A stretch of 64,000 nt of DNA. It comes from Cantharellus purpuraceus (lineage: Eukaryota > Basidiomycota > Agaricomycetes > Cantharellales > Hydnaceae). Positions 1 to 12,050 of this stretch are shown here, piece after piece. Every line of letters starts with the position of its first letter. The stretch's first letter is position 1. The stretch lies in NCBI GenBank assembly GCA_025174535.1, contig JALBUN010000006.1:1054001-1118000 (forward strand), written 5' to 3'. The notes beneath the pieces are model-generated. The model saw only the letters and a program-made list of their open reading frames with translations. It was not told the origin of the DNA and ran no database searches. Position numbers and translations under genes: made by a program.

Positions 1-613
1 GCTGAAGGTGGATCAACCTATGTAATTCCTGGACATGTCATTTCAGCGTCGGGTCCAGAGTATGTTGGCGAGAAAATGGGGCGAGGGAGAGAGGAAAAGG
101 CAAAACGACGGCGCGAGGAGAAGGAGACGGAGGAAATGCTGAGCCGGCTACTTGGAAGGGAGGGGGGTAGTGAAGGGACCCGCAATGCGGCGGCTGGGGC
201 GGTGAGGAAGGCGAGGGAAGTGATGCAGACGCTCAAGGGTGACAAACTGGCAGTGAAAAGGCAGGAACAGGAGTGCAGAAAGAGCGCGTACTCTGCTGAG
301 ACGATCAAGAGGCTTGGGTTTGATCCCATCAGCAAGGGCGGTCGGGAGAGCAGTGAGAGGGAGATGCAGCGGAAGGTGAATGTTTCGTGATTATACACTG
401 GTATGCGTACTAATGTTCCGATCACAGCTTGAGATTCTTGCCTCGTTGCAAAAGGAGCGTGGTGATATTATGCTGCAGCCACGCCCTGGGAAGCGAATTC
501 GCTCTGGTGTGACTGTGCCTGAGAGCAAAGAGGGCGCAATGTTGCAAAGTATTAATGGCCGTGCGGGGTATGAGGACAGTGACGATGATTTAGAGGTTGA
601 GCCACCTATATGA
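1..613 (+). CDS. Probable Mcm10 replication factor, C-terminal part
   Basis: Partial gene running in from the left edge; base 1 is in frame. Two exons are visible (1-375 and 428-613) with a 52-bp GT-AG intron, ending in TGA. The product is highly charged: an Arg/Glu-rich helix around residues 26-45, then a stretch ending AYSAETIKRLGFDP (codons near 289-330), then a short coiled segment and an acidic tail (DSDDDLEVE). The LGFDP-type block after a basic helix resembles the C-terminal region of fungal Mcm10, which binds Mcm2-7 and polymerase alpha in the nucleus and activates the replicative helicase. The family's OB-fold and zinc finger would lie outside the window, so the identification rests on tail resemblance only. 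It is co-directional with the Lon gene, with a 172-bp gap. Confidence 0.45.
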
Positions 614-785
614 GTAGGACTAAGTCGTAAAAGGTAAACAAGACGGGCACAAAGGCCTAGCGACACTACACGTGATTAGAGATTTGAGTACAATAAGAGG
701 ATTACATAAGCTCATTTCCGAAATTCGAACAACTGGAAGTTGACGCAACATTGATATAAAAGCGCAATCACCGCGTCCTCTGACG

Positions 786-3700
786 ATGGCCATGGCTGCT
801 CCCAGCACCCCTCCTTCTCTTCCTCTTTTCCCTCTTGCTCACCCCCTTATCCTCTTCCCCGCCTCGAGAATCACCGTCCCCATCTCCAAAGACTCTGGCA
901 GGGCTCTCATATCCCTCATCCAAGACTCCCCCGGTCAGCCCCTCATCGCTGCTGTTCCCATCCTCCACCCCCCTCCGGACAAGTCTGGAGTCATACAAGA
1001 CGCAGCAGGCGGGGGCACCGTTCTCAATGAGTGGGGTTGTGCTGCTCACGTCATCCGTCTTGTACGGCCTTCGGCTCTGCAGCCAGCCCAGCCTTACCTG
1101 CTTACATTACAAGGCGTTACCAGAATTCGTCTGGAGCCACCCCTACCAAGTCTCGACTCGCTGGATGCCGTCGACTTTACTTTTCACCCGGTCGTCTACC
1201 CGACCGCCAAGGGAATTCCCTCCCCAGACCATGTAGAAGCATTCAGAGTGGCTGGCGTGCGGCTTTTGGAGAGATTGTCAAAAGACGCAGGCCCGGGCCC
1301 AATTGTGGGTCCCGGCACTGGCAAGAGGGATGCCTTCCGGAGGCTCCGGGATACCTTGGAAGACGTCCCCGATGATAGAGCGCATGTTTTAGCCGACACC
1401 CTCGTCAGTCTTGTCAACGGCGAATTTACCGATAAGCTCGGTGCGTCTTTTGCTTGTTCAGCAGGCATTTCATGCCTCCTCATGTTCTACAGAGCTTCTT
1501 GCCGCTGTGGACCCCTCGACCCGCCTCCAGAAAGCCGCTACCATCTTTACAAAGCAAGCGTCCATATCTGAAGTGTCGTCCAAGATCACTGCTGCCGTCC
1601 ATGACTCGATGAGCAAGCAGCAGAAGGAGTATTTCCTCCGTCAGCAACTTGCCGCCATTCAACGAGAACTCAGTAATTTGCACCGCGGACCTAACTCAAA
1701 GCGCATAGCACCCCCTACCGGAGGTGACAGTCCGAGCGAGCTGGATGATGATGAAGCCCACGAAGCCGAGGATATGGCCGATATCCGACGTAAAATTGAG
1801 GCAATGGACGTTGGCAGCGAAGAGCGCAAGACAGGCGTCAGGGAGTGGAGACGACTTAAGCGTATCCCACAAGGCAGTGTGGAGCATGGTGTTATTCGCA
1901 ATTATGTGCGTTTGTTGCGAGAGGTGACTTTGGAGCTTTTTGTTCTAACATTCTCTGTAGCTAGAGTGGCTCACTGAAGTACCATGGTCACAAGCTACCA
2001 CCTCGACTTCGATTGAGAAGCTCAAGGACCGCGCGTTTTTGCGTAATGCTCGTGCGCAACTTGATAACGATCACTTTGGTCTTGAAAAGGTCAAGCGTCG
2101 TCTCATTGAGTACTTGGCTGTAGTTCGGTAAGCCTAGTTCCAACAGCCCTTGCAGCGACTAAATTTTCTTTAGATTAAAGGCTATGGCTGCTGCTTTGCA
2201 AATCCAACACGATGAAGAAGAAGCCAAGGCAACGTCGTTGGCTGTGGTGAAGAAGGGTGACGTTGATGTCCCCGTTGCGTCTAATATCCCAAAATCACCA
2301 AAGCGTCCAAAGCGGCGGATAGTGAACAAGGGGCCTATTTTACTGTATGCGTAATATTGACTTCTTTTGTGGACCCTGTTGATGTTGCTCTAGGTTTGTC
2401 GGCCCACCAGGTGTGGGAAAGACATCATTGGGTCAAAGCGTTGCCCGTGCGCTGAACCGGCCATTCCAGCGCATTTCACTGGGAGGAGTCCGTGACGAGG
2501 CGGAGATAAGGGGGCATCGACGTACGTACGTCGCAAGCGGCCCTGGACTCATTGTGCAAGCTCTCAGGAGGGCTGGACGAAGTGATCTTGTGCTTTTGCT
2601 GGATGAGATTGATAAGGTCGGTCACAGCAATTTCCACGGTGACCCATCGGCGGCATTGCTTGAGGTTTTGGATCCGGAGCAGTGAGTCCCTTGGGACAAG
2701 TTCGGTTGAATGTGACTGAATTTTGGTCGTCTAGAAATCACTCTTTCAACGTGAGGAAATCGATGGTCATCTTCGACGTGTACTGACGTGACCCAATAGG
2801 ACCATTACCTCAATGTCCCAGTAGATCTCAGCCAGGTGCTATTCATATGTACTTCCAACTCCCTAGAAACAATATCTGCACCGTTGCTTGACCGTTGTGA
2901 GATTATTCATCTCTCAGGTATGTGTCTTTCCACTGTCCTTGTCAACATCCTTACCGGTGTTTCATCAGGCTATACGTATGACGAGAAGATGCACATTGCT
3001 CGACGATTCCTGCTTCCCAAACAGCTCGGCGCAAACGGTCTCGACCCGGATCGCCTAAATCTGACGCAACCCGCGCTTTTGCAGATCGCAACAAGGTACA
3101 CGCGAGAGGCAGGCGTGCGGTCGCTTGAGCGTGCTATCGGCGCCGTCGTGCGTGCCAAGGCCGTCGAATGGGCTGGCCACGTGGATACACAGACCGAGAA
3201 CGAGTACCGCCGGGAGATTTTACCAGAGGATTTGGAGCACATATTGGGTATTGCGCGTTGGGATGGGGAGGAGAAAGACCGGGAGGAGCGTAGAGGGATT
3301 GTTTATGGGCTTGTTGTTATGGGGCAGGGCGAGGGGGGGATCTTACCAGTGGAAACGATTGCGACCCCGGGCACGGGTCAGCTGAAGTTGACTGGTTCGT
3401 TGGGAGAGGTATGTGTCCCGTTTTATTTCAATTTGGCATGAGCGTGATTGTTGACGGATTGTCGGTGCAATTCAAGGTCATTCGTGAGAGTGGAGAGATC
3501 GCGTTGAGCTGGGTGAAGACGCACGCGTATGCATTATGTGTCACTAGTCTCCCATCGCAAGATCCGCTCAAAGTCCCGGACCCTATCGACATTCACCTCC
3601 ATCTTCCTTCGGGAGCTCAAAAGAAGGACGGTCCCAGTGCTGGGGTCACTATGGTGTGCTTTGCTCTAGTTTCTTTTTTTCATGAGCTTATGTTTCTTTT

Positions 3701-4093
3701 GGCTATCCCCAGGTTTGTGCACTAGTGTCTTTACTTACGGGCGCGACCGTTCCGGTCCATGTCGCTATGACGGGTGAGGTGACCCTTCGAGGGCGCGTCA
3801 CACCTGTTGGTGGGATCAAGGAAAAGGTTCATTGTCTACATCCTTCATCTATGATACCTCTTCTCACATCCCGAACCCAATGGTAGATCCTTGGTGCGCA
3901 TAGAGCCCGGATCACGAAAGTGATTCTCCCAGCTGGAAACCGCAAAGACGTGGAGCACGACGTGGCTCGTGATGTTCGTGACCAGATGGAGTTTGTGTTT
4001 GTGTCGACGCTGCAGGAGGCGCTGACGGCAGCATTTGGTCCCGGTGGGCTGGAGTGGAGACGAAGAGAGATGATGGTGGAGAGCCGACTGTAA
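786..4093 (+). CDS. Lon protease, peroxisomal type (LONP2-like)
   Basis: ATP-dependent serine protease and chaperone. Eleven exons: 786-1440, 1493-1905, 1961-2127, 2174-2344, 2394-2681, 2735-2750, 2800-2917, 2969-3408, 3477-3653, 3713-3826, 3887-4093; they sum to 2,766 nt (921 aa) with consistent phases. Seen in order: N-terminal Lon substrate domain; long coiled linker ([13 protein letters not shown]); AAA+ module with Walker [10 protein letters not shown] (about residue 472) and Walker [12 protein letters not shown]; proteolytic domain with the Ser in DGPSAG (about 811) and the Lys in GGIKEK (about 850), the Ser-Lys dyad of the family. There is no mitochondrial presequence, and the last three residues are SRL, a canonical type-1 peroxisomal signal. 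This points to peroxisomal matrix quality control rather than the mitochondrial Pim1 paralogue. Exon 6 is only 16 nt. ATG 786 was chosen because it opens the conserved N-domain; ATG 792 is also possible. Confidence 0.95.
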
Positions 4094-4545
4094 GAGTAAC
4101 AGGGTGGGAAGGACACACTAGAGGTTTTCTTTTTTTTTTTTTAATCCCCCTCGAGGTTTTATTCCTAGTTCAATAGTAAGATATTTCCCAACTACGCATC
4201 GCCTGTACTCATTCTATCACCGCAATCAATCACATACAGGTGTTGTCATCCAACATGAACGAAACTTATAATATATAACTTTAGCTACAGTATATGATCG
4301 CATGAGTTGGCTTAGCCGTCTTCTGCATGGCAGTGCAGAAGAGATCGACTGGCAGGTGCAGTCAACAAGGCACATTGATCACGAAATGTGTGGGATGGAA
4401 TGCTAGACAGGAAGCCTTCTGGATACAAGTGATTGAATAAGCGTGTGCAGCAGATTTATTCGGCTGAGGTTTACGTGAACCGAAGTACGTGATCATTCAT
4501 TTCTTAACAGATAGGCCTAATTACACTCTATGTACGTCCTCTAAT
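4094..4545. other. Convergent intergenic region between Lon and MDH genes
   Basis: Holds the two facing 3' ends. A run of T near 4127-4141 lies just after the Lon stop. No open frame or RNA gene was recognised. Confidence 0.6.
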
Positions 4546-6168
4546 TTACAGCTTGGGGCCGTTGATGAAGGTTACACCCTGCAATGAACAATGATCAGGT
4601 CATGCGGCTGGCGGCTAGACCCAAGCCTACCTTATTGATATTGTCTTCGAGTTCGGGAATAGCTGCCTTCAAGAGTCCCTGTTCATAAGACGACAAGTTG
4701 CCCAGAGTATGGATCTTTTCAACACCATTGGGCTATATATACCATCCCTGTCAGTTGATGGGCGACAAAGAAAGAAGCCTTCAACGTACACCAAGCTCCA
4801 CTCTAGCAGAGAAGTAGGCGAGCTTCTTTCCGACCTCTTGGGAGACAACTTCGCCGCCTTCCTTGTCCGCATCGAGGTTCACATAGCTGGGCACCACGAT
4901 GCCTTTTGCGCCGCCGATCGCCTTGATCACCGCTTCTGCAAAAGTGGCACCAGCATACGCCATACTCAGGGTGGCAGAACCTGCGCCATCCTTGGCTTTT
5001 ACAACTTCATCTCCGCCGAACTGAATGCGCTTTGTGAGGGCTTCTAAGTCGGTAGTGGCAATGTTGGCGGGGAGTGGTGGCTGAGCTTGAGAGAGTAGAG
5101 GGATTATCTGCACAAGAGTCGTATATGTAAGTCTCGGAATATACCACCTATGAGTTTCCATACCGTGACGCCACTGTGTCCTCCAACAACAGGCACAGTA
5201 ACTTTGGGCGCAAGAGAGCTTTGGAAAGCTATCAGTATAATTCTTTATAGCAACGAATCAAGTCTCACATATCGTTCAAGACCTCTGATACAAAGGTGGA
5301 AGCGCGAACGACGTCGAGGGTAGTGACACCAAAGAGCCTATGAGGTGAAGGGTGAGGACAGTCATGCCAAAGTTTGATGTTAGCCCCTTATGAAACTCGC
5401 ATGGAGATCCAGATGATTACTACTCGCCTCTTGGGATCGAACACACCGTGTTTCTTAAATACTTCGGCAACGATTGGCACCGTCGAGTTGACGGGGTTGG
5501 AAATGACAAGAACAAAGGCCTTGGGAGCTGAAGTGGCAATACCTGTGGCTAGATCACGGACGATGCCGGCGTTGATCTTTAGTATACTGTTAAGTCCAAA
5601 TTCACAGGGGTTGGAACAATATTATAGCACCTTGAAAAGGTCATCTCTAGGGTATGACGTATATCAATGTTGCGCTGTTGTGAATATGGCATACAATCTC
5701 ACCTAGTCATCTACAACAAAAGTATAAATAATCGGCAATCCGAATGCATGAAAAGACTTGAACCACTCACACCAGGCTTCCTCGGTACACCTGCTGGAAT
5801 AACGACAATGTCGGCACCCGTGAGAGTTTTCTTGAGGCCATCATCGGGAGGAAGGTATCCCTCTACTTTAGAGGGTGTTGAGATATGCGACAGGTCTGCA
5901 GCCACACCAGGCGTGTTGACGATATCGTACAGACCAAGCTGATACGAACAGACTCTGCGAATACTCTAGGAAGAGATGAAAAACCGAACATGCCTCGGTA
6001 ATCAGCGGGTTGGTCTTGAGCAATAGCGACAAGGGCTGCCCAATACCGCCTGGCATCGATTTGCAGTCAGCAGCGACTCCACAACCAAATCACACGGCGT
6101 AGTGAACACTGTTAGCTAGACAAAGACAAACCTGCGGCGCCGAGAACAACTGCTTTGACTTTACCCAT
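4546..6168 (-). CDS. Malate dehydrogenase, NAD-dependent, without presequence
   Basis: Interconverts malate and oxaloacetate with NAD. Eleven exons (high to low): 6168-6132, 6049-5994, 5938-5771, 5710-5703, 5646-5631, 5576-5428, 5337-5269, 5218-5164, 5107-4790, 4732-4631, 4578-4546; total 1,011 nt, 336 aa, the usual family length. The N-terminus starts directly at the Rossmann fold (VVLGAAGGIGQP), so there is no mitochondrial leader. The substrate loop PRKPGMTRDDL and the catalytic His in VVGGHSGVT are present. The C-terminus GPKL is a weak PTS1 variant, so cytosol, peroxisome or both are possible (inference). Two consecutive micro-exons (8 and 16 nt) encode the active-site loop. Introns 2 and 6 start with GC instead of GT (donors GCATGT and GCGAGT), forced by reading frame. 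It is convergent with peroxisomal Lon. Confidence 0.95.
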
Positions 6169-6729
6169 AACTGACTTATACGAAGTTGGTGCTTGGAAAG
6201 ATTTACGATGGGAAAGATGTGAACGAAACTGAGCGTGAGGATCTGTGCGGTTGTAGAAGGAAAGCTAGCACTAGAGCGCCTAAAGCACTTCTTACGGTTA
6301 GCCCCGAACAGATTTACACTACCGTGCCATTCGTACGGAACTCGCTTCAAGATGGACAACGACTTCTCAAAGTAGAATTAATACATGGCATCTTGGAAAG
6401 AGTCTATATCTCCCCATGAACATAGCGTTCAACTATCTCTGCTGCCGCTGCTGCTGTCTGGTCACCTCTGAGTCCCAGATGCAACAGTCTAGGCAAGAAG
6501 CTCGCTCCGTGTCGGCGGCATAAATAGTTCCACTTGCACATGCAGCTGTATGCTCTATGTCAGCCTCTTACTGCCTGATAATATCACTCGGTTAATTTTC
6601 CGGGTGGAGTCCATGGAAGACTGTCTCCCCAACGGTCGGCCGTTATACCTGCACTTCCAGGAGGGGTCAAACCGGCGGCCCATTGTTTATGATAAGAAAT
6701 GAGCCGGAGTCGTTCATTTTCCTTTGGAG
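6169..6729. other. Intergenic region upstream of MDH
   Basis: Contains the MDH promoter side and the 3' side of the DUF2306 gene. Short open frames here have no recognisable domain or splice continuity. Confidence 0.5.
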
Positions 6730-7770
6730 TTAAATGAATCTATATGAAGGCAACGTCGTCAATACCGAAACAATCAACGTCGTATGGCGTACGTAGAGCT
6801 CGACCATGAACGTATGCAAGACGATTGCGACCCACGTGGCAGTAGCGAATGTCAGTCGGACAAGACTTCCTATGTGAAGTCGAGTGTCGAGGTTGGCGGG
6901 AACACCCACGTACGTGTCTTTGCCTAAGAGACAGGCCGGGAACTCTCCATACACTGCAGTGTCATTCTTGGTCACAAATTGCACTTGGTCGCATTTCCAA
7001 AGCTTGGGCAGTTCATTTACGATGTCTTAAGAAATGATCTGGAAACTCACCGTAGCGTAACCTCCACGGTATGTAACAGCAAAAAACATGATGACCATAA
7101 CTACACGCATTGTTACAATCGTTCCCATCCAAAACATGGCACGTAGCGTCCATTTACGGTGTTCGTTTATCTGATAACGCTTGATATTATACCATGCCAG
7201 GTACATGGCACCACTTGTCGCAATGACCAAGAATGTGATTGCAAAGTGCAAATTGAGGTCATTCCCGCCCATAGACACTGGCAGGATTAGGCCGACACCG
7301 ATATTGCCCAAGGTAAGAAGCAACATCACGACATAACCAATGTAGCGATGCACTGCAACAGCTTTCTAAAAGAGAATACTTATATCTCATTAACTGCAGT
7401 CACGTATTCACAAGGCTTACATTCCGAATCGCAGGCACAAATTGCAAGACAGACAAGAAGCCGGCTGGTATAGAGGAGAAAAGGTGAAAGAATATACCGA
7501 CTATAACAGACTTCAGCACGAATTATGGGTATGGCATTCGAGCTACATACAGTGATATGGGTCCTCTCGTAGCCAATACCATTCTCCGGGAGAAGACCGT
7601 TTCTCAAATGTCGGTGGATGAAGATACGGGGCTCGAATGCAACAGAAAAGTACCATTACACTAGAGATGACCACCCCTGACGGAGAAGTGTATATATCAG
7701 AACTGGTCTTCTCAAAAGAAAGGCAAGTGACTCGAACAGAGCTTAAAACCGTAGTTTGTCCGAAAACCAA
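6730..7770 (-). CDS. DUF2306-type polytopic membrane protein (start uncertain)
   Basis: Hydrophobic multi-span protein of unknown function. Recognisable exons on the minus strand: one ending PGEWYWLREDPYH near 7558; one reading FHLFSSIPAGFLSVLQFVPAIRN (about 7506-7423); one starting KAVAVHRYIGYVVMLLLTLGN (about 7361-7050) with at least three membrane helices and the IN-H-KWTLRAMFWMG block typical of DUF2306 proteins; and a last exon from LWKCDQVQFVTKND (about 6999) with a final helix, stop at 6730. Introns are GT-AG. The first exon could not be fixed: the frame opens at 7770 but a better N-terminal helix may lie in an exon I did not resolve. It probably shares a divergent promoter with the coiled-coil gene starting at 8038. 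Confidence 0.7.
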
Positions 7771-8037
7771 GGGCTAGTCGGCATTTGTGAAAGAGAGACA
7801 CTGATATGCTGCCATTACTCGCATTTACTCGCTCCGGCCTGGATTGACCGTGGTCATGTAGCATACCTAGACCTTGTGGTGAGGGTCGTAAGGCTTGCAT
7901 CCGATCGCCACGCTGGTGATCGGTGGTCACGTGACCGCGTGTTTGGTTCGACGCGATTTTGTTAGACGCGACTTGTCCAAACCGACTCTTAACCACCACG
8001 CTCTTTTTCCGTGATCAGGCCTACGCCACGTACGACC

Positions 8038-11000
8038 ATGTGGAACAAGCTAACTCATCTTGTCAAACGTAATTCAGGCATTGAGCAAGACAATAGTGAG
8101 GAGCCAAACCAGCGTAACGACCAAGATGCCTCTGCAACGGCTAATGTCTCAGTAATGTCCCGTGTTTATGAGCAGCACCCTAATCTTTCCCACTTTCATT
8201 CTGGCTCTGCTATACACCTTGCATCACCAAGCCCACCTGTATCACCGTCCAAGGGCTCCAGGCGAAGCATGTTCAAGCGTTCTCTAAAATCCAAATTTAC
8301 ATCAACTCCTGTCACCCAAAATAGTCAGGAAAATGTTACATCTCCAGCATCATCTGTGTGGACGTCGCCTTCACCCGTCAAGCAGGTCACGAGGAAGGTT
8401 AGAGCGAGCTTACAAGTTGACACATTCAGTACGAGTGTTTTACATTATCGGTGTGCCTTATCGTTGAGAGCAACCTACAGCTGCTCGGTCTTCTAAAACG
8501 GAACCAGCACCGCAGTCTGCTTCCCTCCCCTCCCAGCCGCATACTCCAATCACTACAGGGCAGCCCAAAGATGGTACATTTGATCCTCAGTCCGAAGTGC
8601 AGCCTTCTGGTACAGGTTCCATTCGCTCCATTCTGCGAGACAGGAACACGCCTGGTACGGGTCAGAGTGTGCGTTTCTTCTCCCGTGACGCGTATCGCGT
8701 CATAAGCCCCAACGTTTCCGAAATTGATCAAGATTCTATACCGGATTCCGAGGCCTTTCTGGAGAAGTTGAAACTTGTCAGTCCTGAGCGCAGTGGACTG
8801 CAAGCAATTGGTGCTCCGTCTGAGCACCATTCACTGTCCACGAACGCGCCTGACAACATAGTGGATATGTTTTCCCCGCCCCGTCCTGATTCGTCGGTGA
8901 AATCCCGAAAACCCCTTCCTTTCCAGCCACGACACCCTCCTCGCATGAGGAACTCATCTGTTGGCTCGTCGCGCTCTTCGCATTCGCGCTCAGACTCGGG
9001 CTCCTTTTCCGGCTCTAATTCACAGTCGTTGTCATCATTGACGATACCTATGCCACCTGCAGATATGCCCAACCTCTTTGATGTCTCACAAGAGCATGGA
9101 CTAGTCGATATCCCTGTCTCTGTCGAAGGAAGTTTACGTGACGATGCGATTGAAGAAGTAGAGAACGAAAATGAACTTGGGAACAAGGAAACGGACCCCA
9201 CGGCCATTGGTGACGCAAGCTTGAAGACAATTAGACGAAGTAGCCAGTATGTCAGCCCGCCGGCTTCCACCTCTACGCCCAATCACGGCAGATCGATAAC
9301 ACCACCGCGCAATATACTTACTCCCGATGGCACCGTGTTCCACTCCATGATGCATTCCAGTCCTGTGGAGGGTGCAACGTTGTTTCATTCGTTCTCGAAC
9401 ACAACGAATGAGCGCGCCTCTGCCACCGCATTCTTTACGCCTGACGCCTCACATTCAAAGACTGCAGATGACACCGTTCCTTCGGCTGCAGACAAGGAAG
9501 ATTCTGGCCCCTCCGTGTCGGCAGCCAAGGAACTCGTTCTTGCGCCGATGCAAAAGATGAGCACCTCAGACTCAGACTCTTCTGATGGGCTCGTGGTCCA
9601 CTCGCAAGAAGAGCTCGTCACTTCCCTGCGCCAACAGCTTTCACTTCAGCAGCAACTCGCTTCCCAATTTGAGGTAGACCTCGCAGCGCGAGATGAGCTC
9701 GTTTCCATGTTGTCAACTCAACTCCAGAATGCTGAATTGGGCGCGGAGAAGTATCGGAAGGAGGTTGAGCGTCGACAGACTGCGATGCGTGCGCTGAGAC
9801 GCAAGGTGAGCGAGCTTGAGAAAATTTGTCGCGGGTTGGAGGAGGAAGTCGAACGCAGTCGGGAGGAGAGCTTTGAACGAAGCGTGATGGATGAGGCGAG
9901 CGAAGGAGCGTTGGTGGTGTTGCATGGCAGTATTGGTCAGTTAAAGGGTGAGCTCGAGCGGGCCAAGGAGGGTGAAGCGAAGCTGTGCGAGGAGCGTGAC
10001 GCGTTGAAGAGTGAGGTGGAGATATATGCAGAAGAGAAGCAAAGGGTCGTAGCCAGAGAGAAGGAACTTGCCGCGCTTTTGGAAAGCAAGACGGATGAAA
10101 TCAGGCAGCTCGAAGTCAAGATCGACGAATTGTCACAAGCAGACTCACAGGCACAACAGACCATCGATTCGCTTCGAGAGGAGGTCGTGGAAAAGCAGCA
10201 AATGGTTGACGACGAGCGCGAGAAGTATGATCTAGCCGAATCTCAGTGGCTCGAGGAAAAGGCTAGCCTTCTGACTCGTCTGGAGACTGCACGTACATCA
10301 AGTCAGGATACTCAAAATGCAGAGTTGGAAGTTTTGCGACGAAAACATGACGAGAAGGAGGAAGAAGTGAAGGTGTTGAAAGCTGAGGTGGAGGCGCAGT
10401 GGGAACATGCTGAGAAGGCGGATGAAAAGATCACGCGATTGGAGGGTGAGAAGGAGGGACTTGCGAAGAGTGTGCAAGTCTTGCACTCGAAGGTGGAGGA
10501 GCTTGGTGGCCAGTGGAAAGAAAGCAACGGAAGGAGGGCAGAGTTGGAGGCAGAGCTCAATAATGCATTGGCTGCAAAGGACGAGGTTGAACAAGAACGA
10601 GACCAAGTACGTGCCTTTGTGTTGGATACGTTGGATCAGTACTGACATTAGACACCTTCAGCTTGTCGAGGATGTCAACTTTGAACGCGAGCATGCAGAA
10701 CAACTGGCTCAAACACTCCAGGAGCACAATCTGAAGATTGATGAACTCGAACAAGAACGTGGATATGCCTTGGAGAACGCGTCACGCCTTGAGGAGCTGC
10801 TCCGTAAACGCGATACAGAGATCGAGGAGGCGCAATCCCGTATCGTTGATCGTGAGCAGGAAGCCGAACATCTGCGATCACAAATGAGCAAGATGAAGCG
10901 CGAACACAGTCGATCTGCGGAGGAGCACAGTCGACATCTCAACGAGGTTGCTCAGCGGGAGAAGGCGGCGAGAACTGACATGGAGGATGCAGTGCGGCGG

Positions 11001-11736
11001 AAAGCGGAAGATGAAGTGGCACTGGGGTCGATTAAGGGGCGCGTGGCTACCCTGACTGACGAAGTAGACAAGTTGAGACGACAGGTGCACGATTTGCAAC
11101 AAGAAAGTGCAGATAAGGAGGTCAAGCTTCTACAGCTCACTAAAGCGAGGGCACAAGACGAAGAAGACAAGGAAGGCCTCAATATCGCGTTGGACTCGAA
11201 GCAGCAAGAGTTGGAACTTGTAAGATTCTTTTGTCTTACCTCTCTTAGGCTCGCTCGGCTTTGACATTCCATCTATTTAGCTCAAACGGAAATTAGGTGT
11301 GAAGGGTACAGGAGGTTCGACACCTGCACCCAATCGAGTGGGCCTTCCAGACCTGGGTTCGCGCCGTCAATCTCTCGCATTCGCAACGCCGAGCGCGCCG
11401 CGGCCACGACCTGGGTCCGCCATTGGCATCACGAAGCCTGGCACTATCGAGACGCCTATTAAGAAGTCGCTGAGCTCTAGTATTGGTGTTCGCGCCGCTG
11501 GCGCGTCTACGGTCAAACCTTCACGCATGGGGCCGCCAGTTGCACCTCGGGGGACACCACTATCAGCCTCGGCTTCCAGTCTTGCACGGTCGACATCTTC
11601 GAGCAAACCACGGTCCGCGCTGCCAGTGTCCCATCGCAGATCATCTTCCGTCATGTCTTCAAATACTAGCCACGTCGCAGAGAGTGACAAGGAGAATGAG
11701 GTTCCCGCGAGGAGAACAACCATGGTTCCAGCTTAA
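8038..11736 (+). CDS. Large coiled-coil protein, 1,176 aa, function unknown
   Basis: Four exons (8038-8428, 8481-10606, 10662-11219, 11281-11736; 3,531 nt). The N-terminal third is Ser/Pro-rich and looks disordered. It contains a compact conserved-looking block around 8615-8715 reading SIRSILRDRNTPGTG then SVRFFSRDAYRVISP. From about 9600 to 11260 the protein is almost unbroken heptad coiled coil, rich in Glu, Lys, Arg and Leu. The tail (11281-11736) is Ser/Ala/Pro/Arg-rich, as in proteins that bind microtubules or are phosphorylated. The layout (disordered head with short motif, long coil, basic tail) suggests a cytoskeletal or spindle-pole scaffold, but this is inference and I do not recognise a family with certainty. 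ATG 8038 (MWNKLTHLV) is the first ATG in frame. It is convergent with the LIM gene. Confidence 0.85.
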
Positions 11737-12050
11737 ATTAATTATTCTCATTTACCAGGTGTATGTGACGTTCCATCGTGTAAGCTTTGAACTTGTGTCA
11801 CCAATCTATGCTTCTATGCTATCGCAACACTACCGGTATTACTCCCCAGTTTTCAATACAATGGTTGTATGTAATGACAATCAATACGAGGGGTCTGCTA
11901 GATCCTGAACATGCTGATCCCAAAAGATGAAAACGTAAATAGTGGGGATACAGGCAGGTATGAGGCGTGAGAGACTAAGTAATAAATAGACCCCGTGAGG
12001 AGGGTATGAAACAGCTGTTCTCGATCAGAGGTCGCCTCGTTGAACAGGTA
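11737..12050. other. Convergent intergenic region
   Basis: Facing 3' ends of the coiled-coil and LIM genes; nothing else recognised. Confidence 0.6.
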
